IMG/VR virus record: IMGVR_UViG_3300047355_000078
Coordinates: 1-40,780 of that record
Strand: one strand, 5' to 3'
Source: a virus
DNA: 40,780 nucleotides
Positions 28,172-37,455 of the stretch are shown here, one piece after another. A program made the translations under genes and the position numbers. The notes below the pieces were generated by a model. The model was not told where the DNA came from. It worked only from the letters and a program-made list of their open reading frames with translations, and did no database searches. Position 1 is the stretch's first letter, and every line of letters starts with the position of its first letter.

Positions 28172-31100
28172 TTATCTCGCCTGCATTACTACGCCTTGGA
28201 TGTTAATAATCCCAAACTTTTTACTGCCACTGGTAAACGTAGGTGGCGTAGCGGTGCTGTTTGTTACAGTGCCACTGCGGTAAAACACGACTCTAACGTC
28301 TACTTCATTGTTGGTTGCATCAGGCAAAGCGCCTTGGAAAGACATGGGTTTCCAGCTAGGCCCTGACCGCTCTACTACATACGACTTTGATACAGTTACC
28401 CACGTTGCTGTTTGCGGGAACTTAGAATACGCGCCCGTAGCTGGAGCTGAGTAAACAACGCCGTTATTGACCGTCGTTACAAAGGCAACGATTGCGCCAG
28501 AATACGTAATTATAGAAACTACTCTATAGACCGGGTTGCTCAGCGTCGTAAGACCAATTAAATCACCCACTGCAACCGATGACGTACTGGGGAATACCAA
28601 AGACGCACCTAAGTAGAAGTAATCTTCAAAAGTAGCGCCTGAAGAAGCTGACGCAGTGCCTATCGATGTTTTAGATGTAGTGTTGTTTTCCCGCATTTGA
28701 AGCTCGCCCCACACGGTAATGTTGTCCTGCAACTGGGCGGTAGCGTTAATTGTCACGAACGGGCGATATGCGTTTGTTTGTTCAGGTATGGTTACCATAT
28801 CGCGTGTGTAGCTTGCTTGTACTTGAAACGGCACGTTGGTAGCAGTAAACGTATCGACCTCTGTTACGTCACCAGCTAAGTTCGACACTGTTAGGTTGAC
28901 AATGTCAACGTCAGTCGCATCGAGAGTGCCAGCTGTAATTGTGTCAGCACTAAGATCATTGATCTGCGCGTCGGTAATCGCAGCGTTTGCAATGTATGTA
29001 GAGACGTTAGCGTTGGTGATCTCATCGAGTGTGGCAAAACCACCTTGGTTAGCGATAGCCGCTGCGGTGTTGTTTGCTGTCGTATCGGCCGCACGTTGCC
29101 AGTGGCCTTCAGCATAGCTCTGCGTAGATGATCTGGCTGTAATACAGCGCCAAAGCCCGGTTGTAGATCCACGATCCCATAGATCTCCCACATCGTAGGG
29201 TGGCACAGGTGTAGTACTAACAAATAGCTGTATTTTGCCATCTGCCGTGCCTTGGGCGGCGGAGGCAGCTGCGGCTGCGTCGATAGCGTCTTGGTTCTCT
29301 ATCTCATCCCACTGGTAGCTGCTAGAAACCTCACGCCACACTTTTAATACTCTGGTGTTGGGGTTGTACCAGAGATCGCCAAGGTGCTCTTCTTTCTGAG
29401 TAGCGTTCCAGCCAGATGATGGGTCGGACGTTGAGTAAAACTGCTCGATCTTGCCATCGATGCGGCCGCGCAACGCTTGGTCTAGGTTAGTAAAGGAGAC
29501 ACTGCTAAGGGTTGCTAGTGCACCTTGCCCAGAAAAATTTGCGGCAGTGTTGTTTGCTGTTGTATCCGCAACTTGTGACCAGTCGGCAGAAACATACGAA
29601 CCAGAGGCTCGGGTAACGGTTGCGCGCCAAAGACCATCACTGCCGCCTTGGTCCCACAAATCACCCTCGTCGTAGGGTGTCGAAGGTGTGGTAACAAATA
29701 CGCGCCGTTTACCGTCGGCAGTATCTTGTGCGTCAGAAGCAGCATCAGCAGCGTCGATAGCGTCTTGGTCTTGAATAGCTTGCCAACTGAAGTTGTTAGT
29801 AGAGGTTTCTACCCAGACCTTAAGTACTTTATTTGTAGGGTGATACCAGAGATCGCCAATATGATCTCTTTTAATAGGATTAGTTGACCATGCAGTAGAC
29901 GGATCAGACGTGCCATAGTGCTGTTCTATTTTGCCATCTAGCTGCCCTTGCAAAGAAGAATCCAGACGGCTGTAAGAAACAGTATTTAGTGTTGCTAGTG
30001 CACCTTGCCCAGAAAAATTTGCAGCGGTGTTCGCAGACGTAGTGTCTGCTGCTACGCGAAAATCAGTGGCTACGTAACTGCCGCTGGCTCTAGAATTTAC
30101 ACAGCGCCACAAACCTTCGTTGGCACCGTTACCTCTGTCCCACAGATCGCCTTCATCGTACGGAGTAGTAGGCGTAGCAACAAAAACGCGCCGTTTGCCA
30201 TCAGCGGTGTCTTGAGCGGTAGAAGCTGCGGCAGCTGCGGCAGTAGTTTCTGCGTCTTCAACGTAAGTCCAAGTAAATGAACCAGTGCTTGGCTCCCGGT
30301 ACACATACAACTTGTTTACGTCAGTGTCGTACCACAAGTCACCTAAATGCTTACGCTTAATAACCGCACCAGTCCAAGCACTTTGAGGATCAGACGACTG
30401 GTAGTACTGCTCAACTTTGCCGTCAATAAGACCTTGAAGCGACGTTTCAAGCTCGTCTTCCGAAATCTCATCTAACCTAGCTAGCGCCCCCCTACCAGTA
30501 AAATCAGCCGCAGTGTGGTTCGCAGTTATATCGGCAACAGCCTGCCAGTCACCCGAAGAAAATTGTTCTGTTGAAGTTCTTGCCGCCTTGCAACGGTATA
30601 GCCCAGTGGTAGACCCGCGATCCCATAAGTCACCCACGTCGTAAGGTGTCGAAGGTGTAGCAACAAATACGCGACGTTTACCGTCGGCAGTATCTTGTGC
30701 GTCAGAAGCCGCTGCGGCTGCATCGATAGCTGCTTGGTTCTCTACTTCATCCCATGCGTAGTTGTTGGCTGAAGTCTCTACCCAGACTGAAAGCGTCTTA
30801 TTAGAGGTGTCGTACCACAGATCGCCTACGTGCTGGTCTTTAACCGGATTGGTAGTCCATGCAGTTGATGGATCAGATGTGCCGTAATGCTGCTCTACTT
30901 TGCCATCAATCGTACCTTGCAGTGTGCTAGCTAAATCGTCATAAGAAACTTCATTCAGAGTCGCTAATGCACCTCGGCCAGTAAAATCAGCGGCGGTGTT
31001 TAGTGACGTAGTATCAGCTACCTTGCCCCAGTCATTCGACGAAAAGTTTTCAGAAGAAGTTCTCGCAGTAGCCGCACGGTATAGACCTATTGTCGAACCT

Positions 31101-33310
31101 CTATCCCACAAGTCACCCACGTCGTACGGAGGTGTAGGCTCAGCAATGAATACACGACGTTTACCATCAGCTGTGTCTTGGGCCGCAGAGGCGGCATCAG
31201 CTGCGTCGATTGCCGCTTGGTCTTCGACAGTTTGCCAGCTGTACGTATTAGTAGATGTTTCTACCCACACTTTCAGCACTTTATTGGTCGGGTGGTACCA
31301 CAGATCGCCTACGTGCTGGTCTTTAACCGGATTGGTAGTCCATGCAGTGGCGGGGTCGGCCGTTACAAAGTGCCACTCAACTTTGTCATCTAGCGTCGTT
31401 TGTAAATTAGCGACTCGGCCTATGTCCAAGTTACCCCCGGACGCAAGTAGCACACTGTTATCACTGTCGCGTATCTCTATGTTTCTAAATACAGCCGTGC
31501 CGTCTTTGTTGATGTACCACTTGAGGTGCCCGCCGCTAGTAGTAGCTGTGGACTGAATCACATCGCCAATCTTTGCATTAGTTATCTGAGCATCACCTAT
31601 CTTTGCGGTGGTGATTTGAGCAGTACCTATCTTCGCAGTAGTAATCGCAGCGGTGGCGATCTTGGCAGTATCGACCGCTAAATCCCCAATCTTGGCGTTC
31701 GTAATCGACGCGTTACTAATAAACGCTGAGTCTATGTAAACACCGGCAGGTACACTCACATTACCAATTGTTGTCGGGGTAGCCTGCACGATGAATGGTA
31801 GGTTTTGGGGTGTAGTGCTCCATCCGCTACCTGTGTAGTACTTAGTTACGTGGTTATCATCTCCGCCGCTGGTATCAACCCACACACGCCCTGCGTATAG
31901 GTTTGTTGTAGGTGCTGAAGCAGACAACGTAGCAGGTGGTGAAACCCAGAACTGGTTAGCACGTACACCGAACTGAGATGTAGGCGTGCCGTCGACTGCA
32001 CTGCTCGCTAGACCATAGCCTGAAACGTGGCCCGCAACATCAATCTTTACTGTGTACTGCGCGTTAAGACCGTCGATAGAAGTGGCCTGTGTTTCGATAC
32101 TCGCAGTGTTTTCCCCAACCGTTGTCTCAACAGTATTCATCGCAACAGCAATAGCCGACGAAGAGGTAGCGCTGATTGTATTAATCTGTGTAATGCCACC
32201 GTGTGCCGCCGCAAGGCCTGTTGTTGAGTCGTTAACTGTCGCCTGTAATGAAGCAAGTGTAGAAGCGGCAGCCGATGTTGACGTAACGTCAACCGTGTTT
32301 AACTGAGTAATCGCAGCGTTAGCGGCTACTAGGCCAGAATTTTCGTCAGTCACCTGCGCTTTGAGCGTAGAGAACTGTGACGCGATGGCTGATGTCGAGG
32401 AAGCATCGACAAAATTAATCTGAGTGATATCGGAAGTGTTGCCACCTACCGCCGCAGATAGACTTGTAAAGGCACCAACGAAGTCCCAGTATGCTGTGTC
32501 CGTAGTATTTCCTGACGGCTGGTTGTTGGTATTGCCGTTTGTTTTTGAGCGGTATAAGTTGCCGTTATACGTAACAAGATCTTCTGTTGCGTACGTTTCT
32601 GATGAAGCCCAAGCCGATACAGAATTTAGAGTATTAATCTGGTTCTGAAGACTAGTAACCTGCGCCTGAGTATTTGCAGGTAAGTTGCCTATTGGCGAGG
32701 CCAGCGATGTTGCTAGCTGTCCAGAAGTAATTTGATCTGTCAGCGTCGAAAGCAAAAAATCAACGTCGACTGAAGTTTCGCCATTTACACCTGTGGTAGA
32801 GTTAAACGCCCCTTGCCTGCCAGAAAAGTTTACGTTCCGCGCCCAATAATACCGCCCCTTACCACTACCCAGTGCGTCATTTATTACAGAGCCTGCAGAT
32901 ATAGCGACCAAGGTCGCAGTAGTCGAATCGAACGTCGCGTAGGTTGTAGGGTCAACATAACTGGGGTCAGTAGACACCAATGTAGTATCGTAAATCGGAG
33001 AACCCCACACCTCAGTAAACGCATGCCCAAAGTATTCAGGCTGATCCCATGTAACGATGACGTTACGAAATGCACCGTCGGCGTCTAAGTTTACGACTAG
33101 TGCGGGTGGACCATACTCGACTGGCTCACCGGGCTGGGGTTGCACCGCAGGGACACCCGTATCATCAGTGAGACCAATATCGCGCAAATCCTTGGTGGTG
33201 ATAATCCCACCACTTTGATTAAGCAGGCCCCTAAGACGGTCAAGATACGCCCTGAGATCTCTAGGTATGTCAGAAGTAATAGTAGGTAAGGCATCAGCTG
33301 GTCTAGACAC
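28172..33310 (-). CDS. 1712-aa J-like host-specificity tail protein with five repeated modules
   Basis: GTG start at 33310. Residues about 45-130 form a fibronectin III-like domain as in J-type tail tip proteins (NVIVTWDQPEYFGHAFTEVW). A helical repeat region contains ITQINTVD-style repeats, then KIGD repeats (534-584), then IEIRDSDNSVLLASGG (610-625), typical of the central J domain. Residues about 641-1440 are five modules of about 160 residues, each with two GDLW motifs and TADGKRRVF. The C-terminal 270 residues are beta-rich and probably carry the receptor-binding part. A tail chaperone-like gene follows. J proteins usually act at the tail tip in siphoviruses; the tail type of this phage is not settled. 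Confidence 0.88.
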   Translation of the reverse strand: MSRPADALPTITSDIPRDLRAYLDRLRGLLNQSGGIITTKDLRDIGLTDDTGVPAVQPQPGEPVEYGPPALVVNLDADGAFRNVIVTWDQPEYFGHAFTEVWGSPIYDTTLVSTDPSYVDPTTYATFDSTTATLVAISAGSVINDALGSGKGRYYWARNVNFSGRQGAFNSTTGVNGETSVDVDFLLSTLTDQITSGQLATSLASPIGNLPANTQAQVTSLQNQINTLNSVSAWASSETYATEDLVTYNGNLYRSKTNGNTNNQPSGNTTDTAYWDFVGAFTSLSAAVGGNTSDITQINFVDASSTSAIASQFSTLKAQVTDENSGLVAANAAITQLNTVDVTSTSAAASTLASLQATVNDSTTGLAAAHGGITQINTISATSSSAIAVAMNTVETTVGENTASIETQATSIDGLNAQYTVKIDVAGHVSGYGLASSAVDGTPTSQFGVRANQFWVSPPATLSASAPTTNLYAGRVWVDTSGGDDNHVTKYYTGSGWSTTPQNLPFIVQATPTTIGNVSVPAGVYIDSAFISNASITNAKIGDLAVDTAKIATAAITTAKIGTAQITTAKIGDAQITNAKIGDVIQSTATTSGGHLKWYINKDGTAVFRNIEIRDSDNSVLLASGGNLDIGRVANLQTTLDDKVEWHFVTADPATAWTTNPVKDQHVGDLWYHPTNKVLKVWVETSTNTYSWQTVEDQAAIDAADAASAAQDTADGKRRVFIAEPTPPYDVGDLWDRGSTIGLYRAATARTSSENFSSNDWGKVADTTSLNTAADFTGRGALATLNEVSYDDLASTLQGTIDGKVEQHYGTSDPSTAWTTNPVKDQHVGDLWYDTSNKTLSVWVETSANNYAWDEVENQAAIDAAAAASDAQDTADGKRRVFVATPSTPYDVGDLWDRGSTTGLYRCKAARTSTEQFSSGDWQAVADITANHTAADFTGRGALARLDEISEDELETSLQGLIDGKVEQYYQSSDPQSAWTGAVIKRKHLGDLWYDTDVNKLYVYREPSTGSFTWTYVEDAETTAAAAAASTAQDTADGKRRVFVATPTTPYDEGDLWDRGNGANEGLWRCVNSRASGSYVATDFRVAADTTSANTAANFSGQGALATLNTVSYSRLDSSLQGQLDGKIEQHYGTSDPSTAWSTNPIKRDHIGDLWYHPTNKVLKVWVETSTNNFSWQAIQDQDAIDAADAASDAQDTADGKRRVFVTTPSTPYDEGDLWDQGGSDGLWRATVTRASGSYVSADWSQVADTTANNTAANFSGQGALATLSSVSFTNLDQALRGRIDGKIEQFYSTSDPSSGWNATQKEEHLGDLWYNPNTRVLKVWREVSSSYQWDEIENQDAIDAAAAASAAQGTADGKIQLFVSTTPVPPYDVGDLWDRGSTTGLWRCITARSSTQSYAEGHWQRAADTTANNTAAAIANQGGFATLDEITNANVSTYIANAAITDAQINDLSADTITAGTLDATDVDIVNLTVSNLAGDVTEVDTFTATNVPFQVQASYTRDMVTIPEQTNAYRPFVTINATAQLQDNITVWGELQMRENNTTSKTSIGTASASSGATFEDYFYLGASLVFPSTSSVAVGDLIGLTTLSNPVYRVVSIITYSGAIVAFVTTVNNGVVYSAPATGAYSKFPQTATWVTVSKSYVVERSGPSWKPMSFQGALPDATNNEVDVRVVFYRSGTVTNSTATPPTFTSGSKKFGIINIQGVVMQAR
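29000..31390 (-). repeat. five in-frame modules of about 480 bp in the J-like gene
   Basis: Module starts (minus strand) near 31390, 30910, 30425, 29940 and 29455. Each encodes D-G-K-x-E-Q-x-Y, GDLWY, then AQDTADGKRRVF, PPYD-x-GDLWDRG, and ends GALATL-x-x-(V/I)S. Modules differ by scattered substitutions, so they are old or under diversification rather than a fresh tandem expansion. Confidence 0.85.
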
Positions 33311-34922
33311 TCATCAACTCCTCCATTGACTGAGCCATAGCAAAAGAAAACACTTCATTAGTACTACTAAGCTCTACTTCCCAGTCTCTAGCTACCTTGG
33401 CAGGTAAGCGGAAAGGGTTACGGTCGGCAACTGTTTGTGTGTGCAACAACGCGCCATCAGCATATATTTTGGCAGTGACGGGGTACGCCTCTGCTTCTAC
33501 TTGCGCACAGGCCATACTGAGGGGTTTAGGCATCGGAAAAATTTTAGACCGCCACGTATAAGTCAGGTTGCTGCCCGCGTCCCACTCTTTAATATTACCC
33601 CCCACAGAAACATACAGTTTGTCATTGCGTAAAGACTGGAACGTAGCCGCAGGATTAGTAGTGCTTGTACTAAGAACAAAACTGCTGGATATAGTGTCAA
33701 AAATAAAAGACCCAGAATCAGTGCCGTTGTTGTAAAAACCCACATACCTAGACTCGTAGTGGTTAGCTATAACTGAGGTAGGGTCAATCAAATCCTGCCA
33801 CTGCTCTTTAGTGAACATAGAATCAGTTACGTTTCGTGATCCACCGGGAGTTAGCGCAATAAGTCCGTCTGGGCTACAGTAAAAAACAGCGTTATTAAAA
33901 CTAACAATACTGCGCTTGGAGGAGCAAGCCTGCTCTAAATCTGACTTTACTACAACCATCGAGTCTGGGTGTGAACCCTGAATAAAGTACGGCGTACCTT
34001 TGGTCAGCACAGCCAATGTAGTGTCCATACGCCCCAAGCCGACGACTGGGAAGTCTAAAGTCTGGCGGTAGCTGTCGGGCCAAGCGTGGGGGACATACGG
34101 CTCACAAAAATATACGTCTCTGCTTACAAACCCTGCCATAACACCATTGGGCATATTTATAAGCCCTGCAAGGTTAGTGGGGGGTTCTAGCCAGTATAAA
34201 GACGGTATCTCTTCCGCTAGTAATTCAGGGTCTTTACTGTCTTCGTACGGCGATGTAGATGAAGCCGCAGCGCCTGTCGCTAAAGATATTTCTGCGACGA
34301 AAAGGTACACACCTGCGGTAGAACGGTATATCCGATAGTGCGTAGCAAGAGTTGGCGTTGAAAACCCATATAGATTTGCAGACTGGCCGGGGTATATGTC
34401 TACTAGGTTGGAGCCGGGTGCCGGGGATGACTCGATATCTCTACCACCTACTTTGTACACAAAGGTATAGGTGTACAGCCGTGTCTCCTCAGTAAGCGAA
34501 TCAGTATCTGTAGGCAACGTAGCAGAATCCGCCAGAGCTGTAAGCGCTCCGGTAGGAGCTGCGATACCCATAGAAATAGGACTGGCTGTGAACCCTGATC
34601 GGATTGCTTTAGGCGCACCGTCTCCCGTGTAGAATGTCCACTCTTCAGTATCGCCATTAATCTGCCCCCGCGCTACATCTACGTCAGAATTAAACGCCAG
34701 CCAGCCGCTAGTTTCGCTGGTAGAATCTTGGCCGAACTTGTAGATAGTCTGAGTTGATCCGGGCTTGGCGGCAACGGTCGTGCCAGAAACGTCTTTAGCT
34801 GGTCTTAAGGCTCCATTGAACACAGCGCATTTGTCTGCTGTCTGCGCTTGGGTCTCGCTAAGCCTTCGGGGTGGAGTTTTTGGTGAAATACCACCAAATG
34901 CACGGATAACTACGCCTACCAT
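33303..34922 (-). CDS. beta-rich virion structural protein (gp10/stabilisation-like)
   Basis: 539 residues; ATG 34922 with AGGAG 5 nt upstream. Rich in beta strands and aromatic residues with repeated turns typical of propeller or stabilisation proteins: TYTFVYKVGGRDIESSPAP, YRIYRSTAGVY, then GRMDTTLAVLTKGTPYFIQG and CSPDGLIALTPGGSRNVT. The pattern is like the packaged-DNA stabilisation or tail tubular proteins of podoviruses, but no definite family. It overlaps the start of the J-like gene by 8 bp, suggesting tail function. Confidence 0.8.
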   Translation of the reverse strand: MVGVVIRAFGGISPKTPPRRLSETQAQTADKCAVFNGALRPAKDVSGTTVAAKPGSTQTIYKFGQDSTSETSGWLAFNSDVDVARGQINGDTEEWTFYTGDGAPKAIRSGFTASPISMGIAAPTGALTALADSATLPTDTDSLTEETRLYTYTFVYKVGGRDIESSPAPGSNLVDIYPGQSANLYGFSTPTLATHYRIYRSTAGVYLFVAEISLATGAAASSTSPYEDSKDPELLAEEIPSLYWLEPPTNLAGLINMPNGVMAGFVSRDVYFCEPYVPHAWPDSYRQTLDFPVVGLGRMDTTLAVLTKGTPYFIQGSHPDSMVVVKSDLEQACSSKRSIVSFNNAVFYCSPDGLIALTPGGSRNVTDSMFTKEQWQDLIDPTSVIANHYESRYVGFYNNGTDSGSFIFDTISSSFVLSTSTTNPAATFQSLRNDKLYVSVGGNIKEWDAGSNLTYTWRSKIFPMPKPLSMACAQVEAEAYPVTAKIYADGALLHTQTVADRNPFRLPAKVARDWEVELSSTNEVFSFAMAQSMEELMSV

Positions 34923-34965
34923 AGCTCCTGTCCTTTTGATTACCTGACTCGCGAGAATACCATAT

Positions 34966-35520
34966 TTATAAGCCGTTTATACGCTTGTTATAGTCGTCTT
35001 GATTAAATGTGTTCCCTTTACTAGCGTTAGCTGTGTACGGAACTATCCGTAGATTAGCAAAGCAGTGGAGGCCGCACACTACCTCGTGAACAATGGGAAT
35101 TATGTGGTCTACGTTATAGTTTTTACCAGTCTCTGCACGCATTAGCTTTGCGTCTAAGTACAGCTGCTGTACTTTTATTCGATCAATCGGGCATTTTAAC
35201 GTGGCACGCTTTATCCTACGTTTGCGTAAGTTTGAGTTGTATCGGGAACCAAACCGCCACCTTGTGCTAAATTTGTGGCGTTGGATAGCTGAGCGATAAG
35301 CTTTTTTCTCCGCGCTCTGATTTTGCACGTACTTTTTGTAATATTCCTTGTAGTACGCACGGAACGCTGGGGTTTTGTTTCTTTCTGCAAGGCACTGTAG
35401 GCAATGCTTAGAGGATGTGTACCTTTCACTTATGTGCCCGTACTTACAGGGCTTACCAGTAAAGTATTTTTTGTAGCCGATAGCTTTAGCTTCGGCACGA
35501 GACATCAACTCTTTTTTCAC
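34966..35520 (-). CDS. HNH endonuclease with N-terminal zinc motif
   Basis: 184 residues, ATG 35520. An N-terminal GKPCKYGHISERYTSSKHC, then LQCL, gives a C-x3-H-(x)-C-x2-C zinc site. The C-terminal HNH core is YNVDHIIPIVHEVVCGLHC, then FANLRIVPYTANASKGN (DH, N and N/K residues present). The middle is strongly basic. The gene sits between lysozyme and structural genes, as free-standing homing endonucleases do. It could also be a packaging nuclease, but a smaller HNH already ends the other operon. Confidence 0.85.
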   Translation of the reverse strand: MKKELMSRAEAKAIGYKKYFTGKPCKYGHISERYTSSKHCLQCLAERNKTPAFRAYYKEYYKKYVQNQSAEKKAYRSAIQRHKFSTRWRFGSRYNSNLRKRRIKRATLKCPIDRIKVQQLYLDAKLMRAETGKNYNVDHIIPIVHEVVCGLHCFANLRIVPYTANASKGNTFNQDDYNKRINGL

Positions 35521-35532
35521 AGGGTAAAGTTT

Positions 35533-35946
35533 TTAGCTTATTTCGCCTGTGCGTATCATGTCCGCTATCTTGCCTGACCTGTTCTCGCCGACTTGCCGCG
35601 CCCACTTGCTGTCTAAGAACTCTTCAGCCGCCTTAGTGTACAAGCCCTCGGCCATAGCGGCTAACGCTTTGCGAAAAGCCATGAGGGTAGGTAGGCCCAT
35701 ATTGAAACACAAATCTACTAAGGCCATCTGCCGTACGTTATCTAGGTCTGGAAACCATGAAAAGCACTCAAGCTCTTGGTAACACAGGTAAATGTCGTTG
35801 ATTAGGAGAACGTCAGCTTCTTTCTGGGTGACGCCTCTATCATCTAAATTGCGCCCATAACCTATGGTTAACTTCCCTGCCGTGCACTTGTAGGGCTTTA
35901 GACGAAGCCCTTCGTGCTGCTTGATCATGTTAATAAGGTAGTCCAA
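35533..35946 (-). CDS. endolysin, T4-type lysozyme (GH24)
   Basis: 137 residues, ATG 35946. The N-terminal active site reads HEGLRLKPYKCTAGKLTIGY: catalytic Glu12, Cys21 in place of the T4 Asp20, and Thr27, fitting the natural E-8aa-(D/C)-5aa-T triad of phage lysozymes. No signal peptide or SAR anchor is visible, so it should leave the cytoplasm through the holin encoded just upstream. It cleaves between MurNAc and GlcNAc of the cell wall at the end of infection. Confidence 0.93.
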   Translation of the reverse strand: MDYLINMIKQHEGLRLKPYKCTAGKLTIGYGRNLDDRGVTQKEADVLLINDIYLCYQELECFSWFPDLDNVRQMALVDLCFNMGLPTLMAFRKALAAMAEGLYTKAAEEFLDSKWARQVGENRSGKIADMIRTGEIS

Positions 35947-35984
35947 AGCAAAGCCCCCGATCTAATCGCCTACAAACAACACAC

Positions 35985-36455
35985 CTACGATTTTTGTGAT
36001 GCCCCAAAATAAAAGGACACAACTGCGGACACAAGCCCACCTAAGTACCCCATAACCAAATTAGTTAGCTCCATGGAGTTCTGCTCTGGTGGTAATATCG
36101 TTACAAGCCCTACATAACTACAGAAAAATAAAACCATGATTAGGCCAATAACTCTAGCCGTCCAATCCCGCGAGAAATTTTCTCTAGCGTTCTGAATGTC
36201 TTCAGTCTCAAGCGCAAACACATCTACCTCAAGCTCTTTCATACGTGCTTCAAACGACAACTCAGCCTTCTTTATTTCGACCAGTTGCTCGGGCGTGGCT
36301 TGTTTGAGAGCGCGCTCTATTTTCTGCGGCGCAGGGTCACAACCTAAAACGTCTGCGAGCATAGTCGCAGCTGCGCCACCAACTGGGCCGCCTAGAGCCG
36401 CACCTAAAGTAGGAGCTATCCCCCCGATAACGCCTTTAATTTTATCAAAGTTCAT
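35985..36455 (-). CDS. holin, 3TM (GTA-holin-like) family
   Basis: 156 residues, ATG 36455, overlapping the upstream gene. An N-terminal amphipathic/hydrophobic stretch (GVIGGIAPTLGAALGGPVGG), a charged helix, then NARENFSRDWTARVIGLIMV and two hydrophobic segments (GLIMVLFFCSYVGLVTIL; LVMGYLGGLVSAVVSFYFG). This matches the 3TM holins of gene transfer agents and tailed phages. It opens the inner membrane for the lysozyme encoded next. Confidence 0.9.
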   Translation of the reverse strand: MNFDKIKGVIGGIAPTLGAALGGPVGGAAATMLADVLGCDPAPQKIERALKQATPEQLVEIKKAELSFEARMKELEVDVFALETEDIQNARENFSRDWTARVIGLIMVLFFCSYVGLVTILPPEQNSMELTNLVMGYLGGLVSAVVSFYFGASQKS

Positions 36456-36706
36456 ATAGCACCCCCCTGCGAAAGTAAAGTTACGAGTAGCCCCGCCATA
36501 CCGCCTATAATCATAACGCCTAGAGTAAACATGCGCTTACTCATCAAGTCTAGGGAGTCATCTATACGATCTAGCCGATTGAAAATAGTTCTAGACCTTT
36601 CTTCACACATAGCTTCATGGGAAGCTATTTGCGTAGCGTTGCGGTTTATCGCATGCCAGTGCTGCCTGTCTACGCTTTCAGAGCTACTCTGCTGACTCTG
36701 CATCAT
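36452..36706 (-). CDS. XhlA-like membrane-anchored protein
   Basis: 84 residues from ATG 36706 (a GTG at 36721 is in frame but unlikely). A charged helical N-terminal domain (EERSRTIFNRLDRIDDSLDL) precedes one C-terminal transmembrane segment (MFTLGVMIIGGMAGLLVTLL). This is the layout of XhlA-type holin-associated proteins. It overlaps the DUF6447-like gene before it and the holin after it, consistent with a lysis role. Confidence 0.75.
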   Translation of the reverse strand: MMQSQQSSSESVDRQHWHAINRNATQIASHEAMCEERSRTIFNRLDRIDDSLDLMSKRMFTLGVMIIGGMAGLLVTLLSQGGAI

Positions 36707-36923
36707 CACTACCACTCTCACCGTCAGTTACTTTCTGGCTTATTAAAGATGCTAAGTTTGTGACGGACACTTCGTGGATAATAGCTTGCCTACGTGCCCC
36801 AATCATCATGTCGTTCGCCTGTGCATGTAAAGACAGGAGTTCTTTTATTTCCCCAGACAGACTTTCAATGTCGTATTCTTCACCATCGATAATTAAAGTC
36901 TGTGATTGTGCCGCGTCGTTCAT
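36684..36923 (-). CDS. small DUF6447-like protein
   Basis: 79 residues, ATG 36923. The start QTLIIDGEEYDIESLSGEIK, then ELLSLHAQ, resembles the DUF6447 pattern of a small beta hairpin and helix. The C-terminus is acidic (GESGSDDAESAE). Encoded upstream of the holin genes; function unknown. Confidence 0.72.
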   Translation of the reverse strand: MNDAAQSQTLIIDGEEYDIESLSGEIKELLSLHAQANDMMIGARRQAIIHEVSVTNLASLISQKVTDGESGSDDAESAE

Positions 36924-36958
36924 TAGTAAGTTCCTTATACCCCAAGTGATATATACCT

Positions 36959-36986
36959 ATTCTATTGCCTGCAGTAACTTTTGCAA
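36959..36986 (-). promoter_or_regulatory. possible internal late promoter before the lysis cassette
   Basis: On the minus strand TTGCAA (36986-36981), 16-bp spacer, TAGAAT (36964-36959). It lies in the only sizeable gap of the late operon (36924-36999) and would drive the lysis genes. Confidence 0.35.
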
Positions 36987-36999
36987 TCATTTTGCCGAT

Positions 37000-37455
37000 C
37001 TAGCTAAACATAAACATCAGTAGGCCAGATAGAGCAGCGACAAGAACCATTATGAAAAAGCTGTTAACCATAGCCTCCTTCATTTCTTGCTGCCGGTACA
37101 CTGTATCTTCCCGCTCTTGAATTATTTGCTTCCGTATCTCACGGAACTCCTGTAACCCTTGTGCTCCGTAAACAAGGTTGATCATAGATATTAGCTCGCT
37201 CTGCTGACTCTCCAGTTTTTTCTTAGCCGCAAAAGCTTGAATAGCCTCTTGCTGAGCGCTTTTTCTAAACACCACTCGCCTGAACGGGCTGATGTTCTTA
37301 GCTTTTTTGTCAGCATAAAGCACATCTGAGGCGTGCCCGTACCATACTCCGATCTGCATCATAGTATCTTCAGCGGATTTTCCAACTTCCACCATAGCTT
37401 TTACGAGCGTGAAAGCCTTGGTAGCTCCTGCGATGGCTGTTACTGGATCAATCAT
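37000..37455 (-). CDS. membrane protein with coiled coil, near lysis genes
   Basis: 151 residues, ATG 37455, ATGA overlap with the previous small gene. Long helical charged region (QQEAIQAFAAKKKLESQQSE; QEFREIRKQIIQEREDTVYR) followed by one C-terminal transmembrane helix (SFFIMVLVAALSGLLMFMF). Could be a spanin-like or virion-membrane linker protein; similar proteins occur in aquatic phages, unassigned. Confidence 0.75.
   Translation of the reverse strand: MIDPVTAIAGATKAFTLVKAMVEVGKSAEDTMMQIGVWYGHASDVLYADKKAKNISPFRRVVFRKSAQQEAIQAFAAKKKLESQQSELISMINLVYGAQGLQEFREIRKQIIQEREDTVYRQQEMKEAMVNSFFIMVLVAALSGLLMFMFS

Noticed and set aside
30996-31556. 186-aa plus-strand ORF opposite the J-like repeats
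   Set aside because: Mirrors the repeated modules on the other strand; composition not protein-like.
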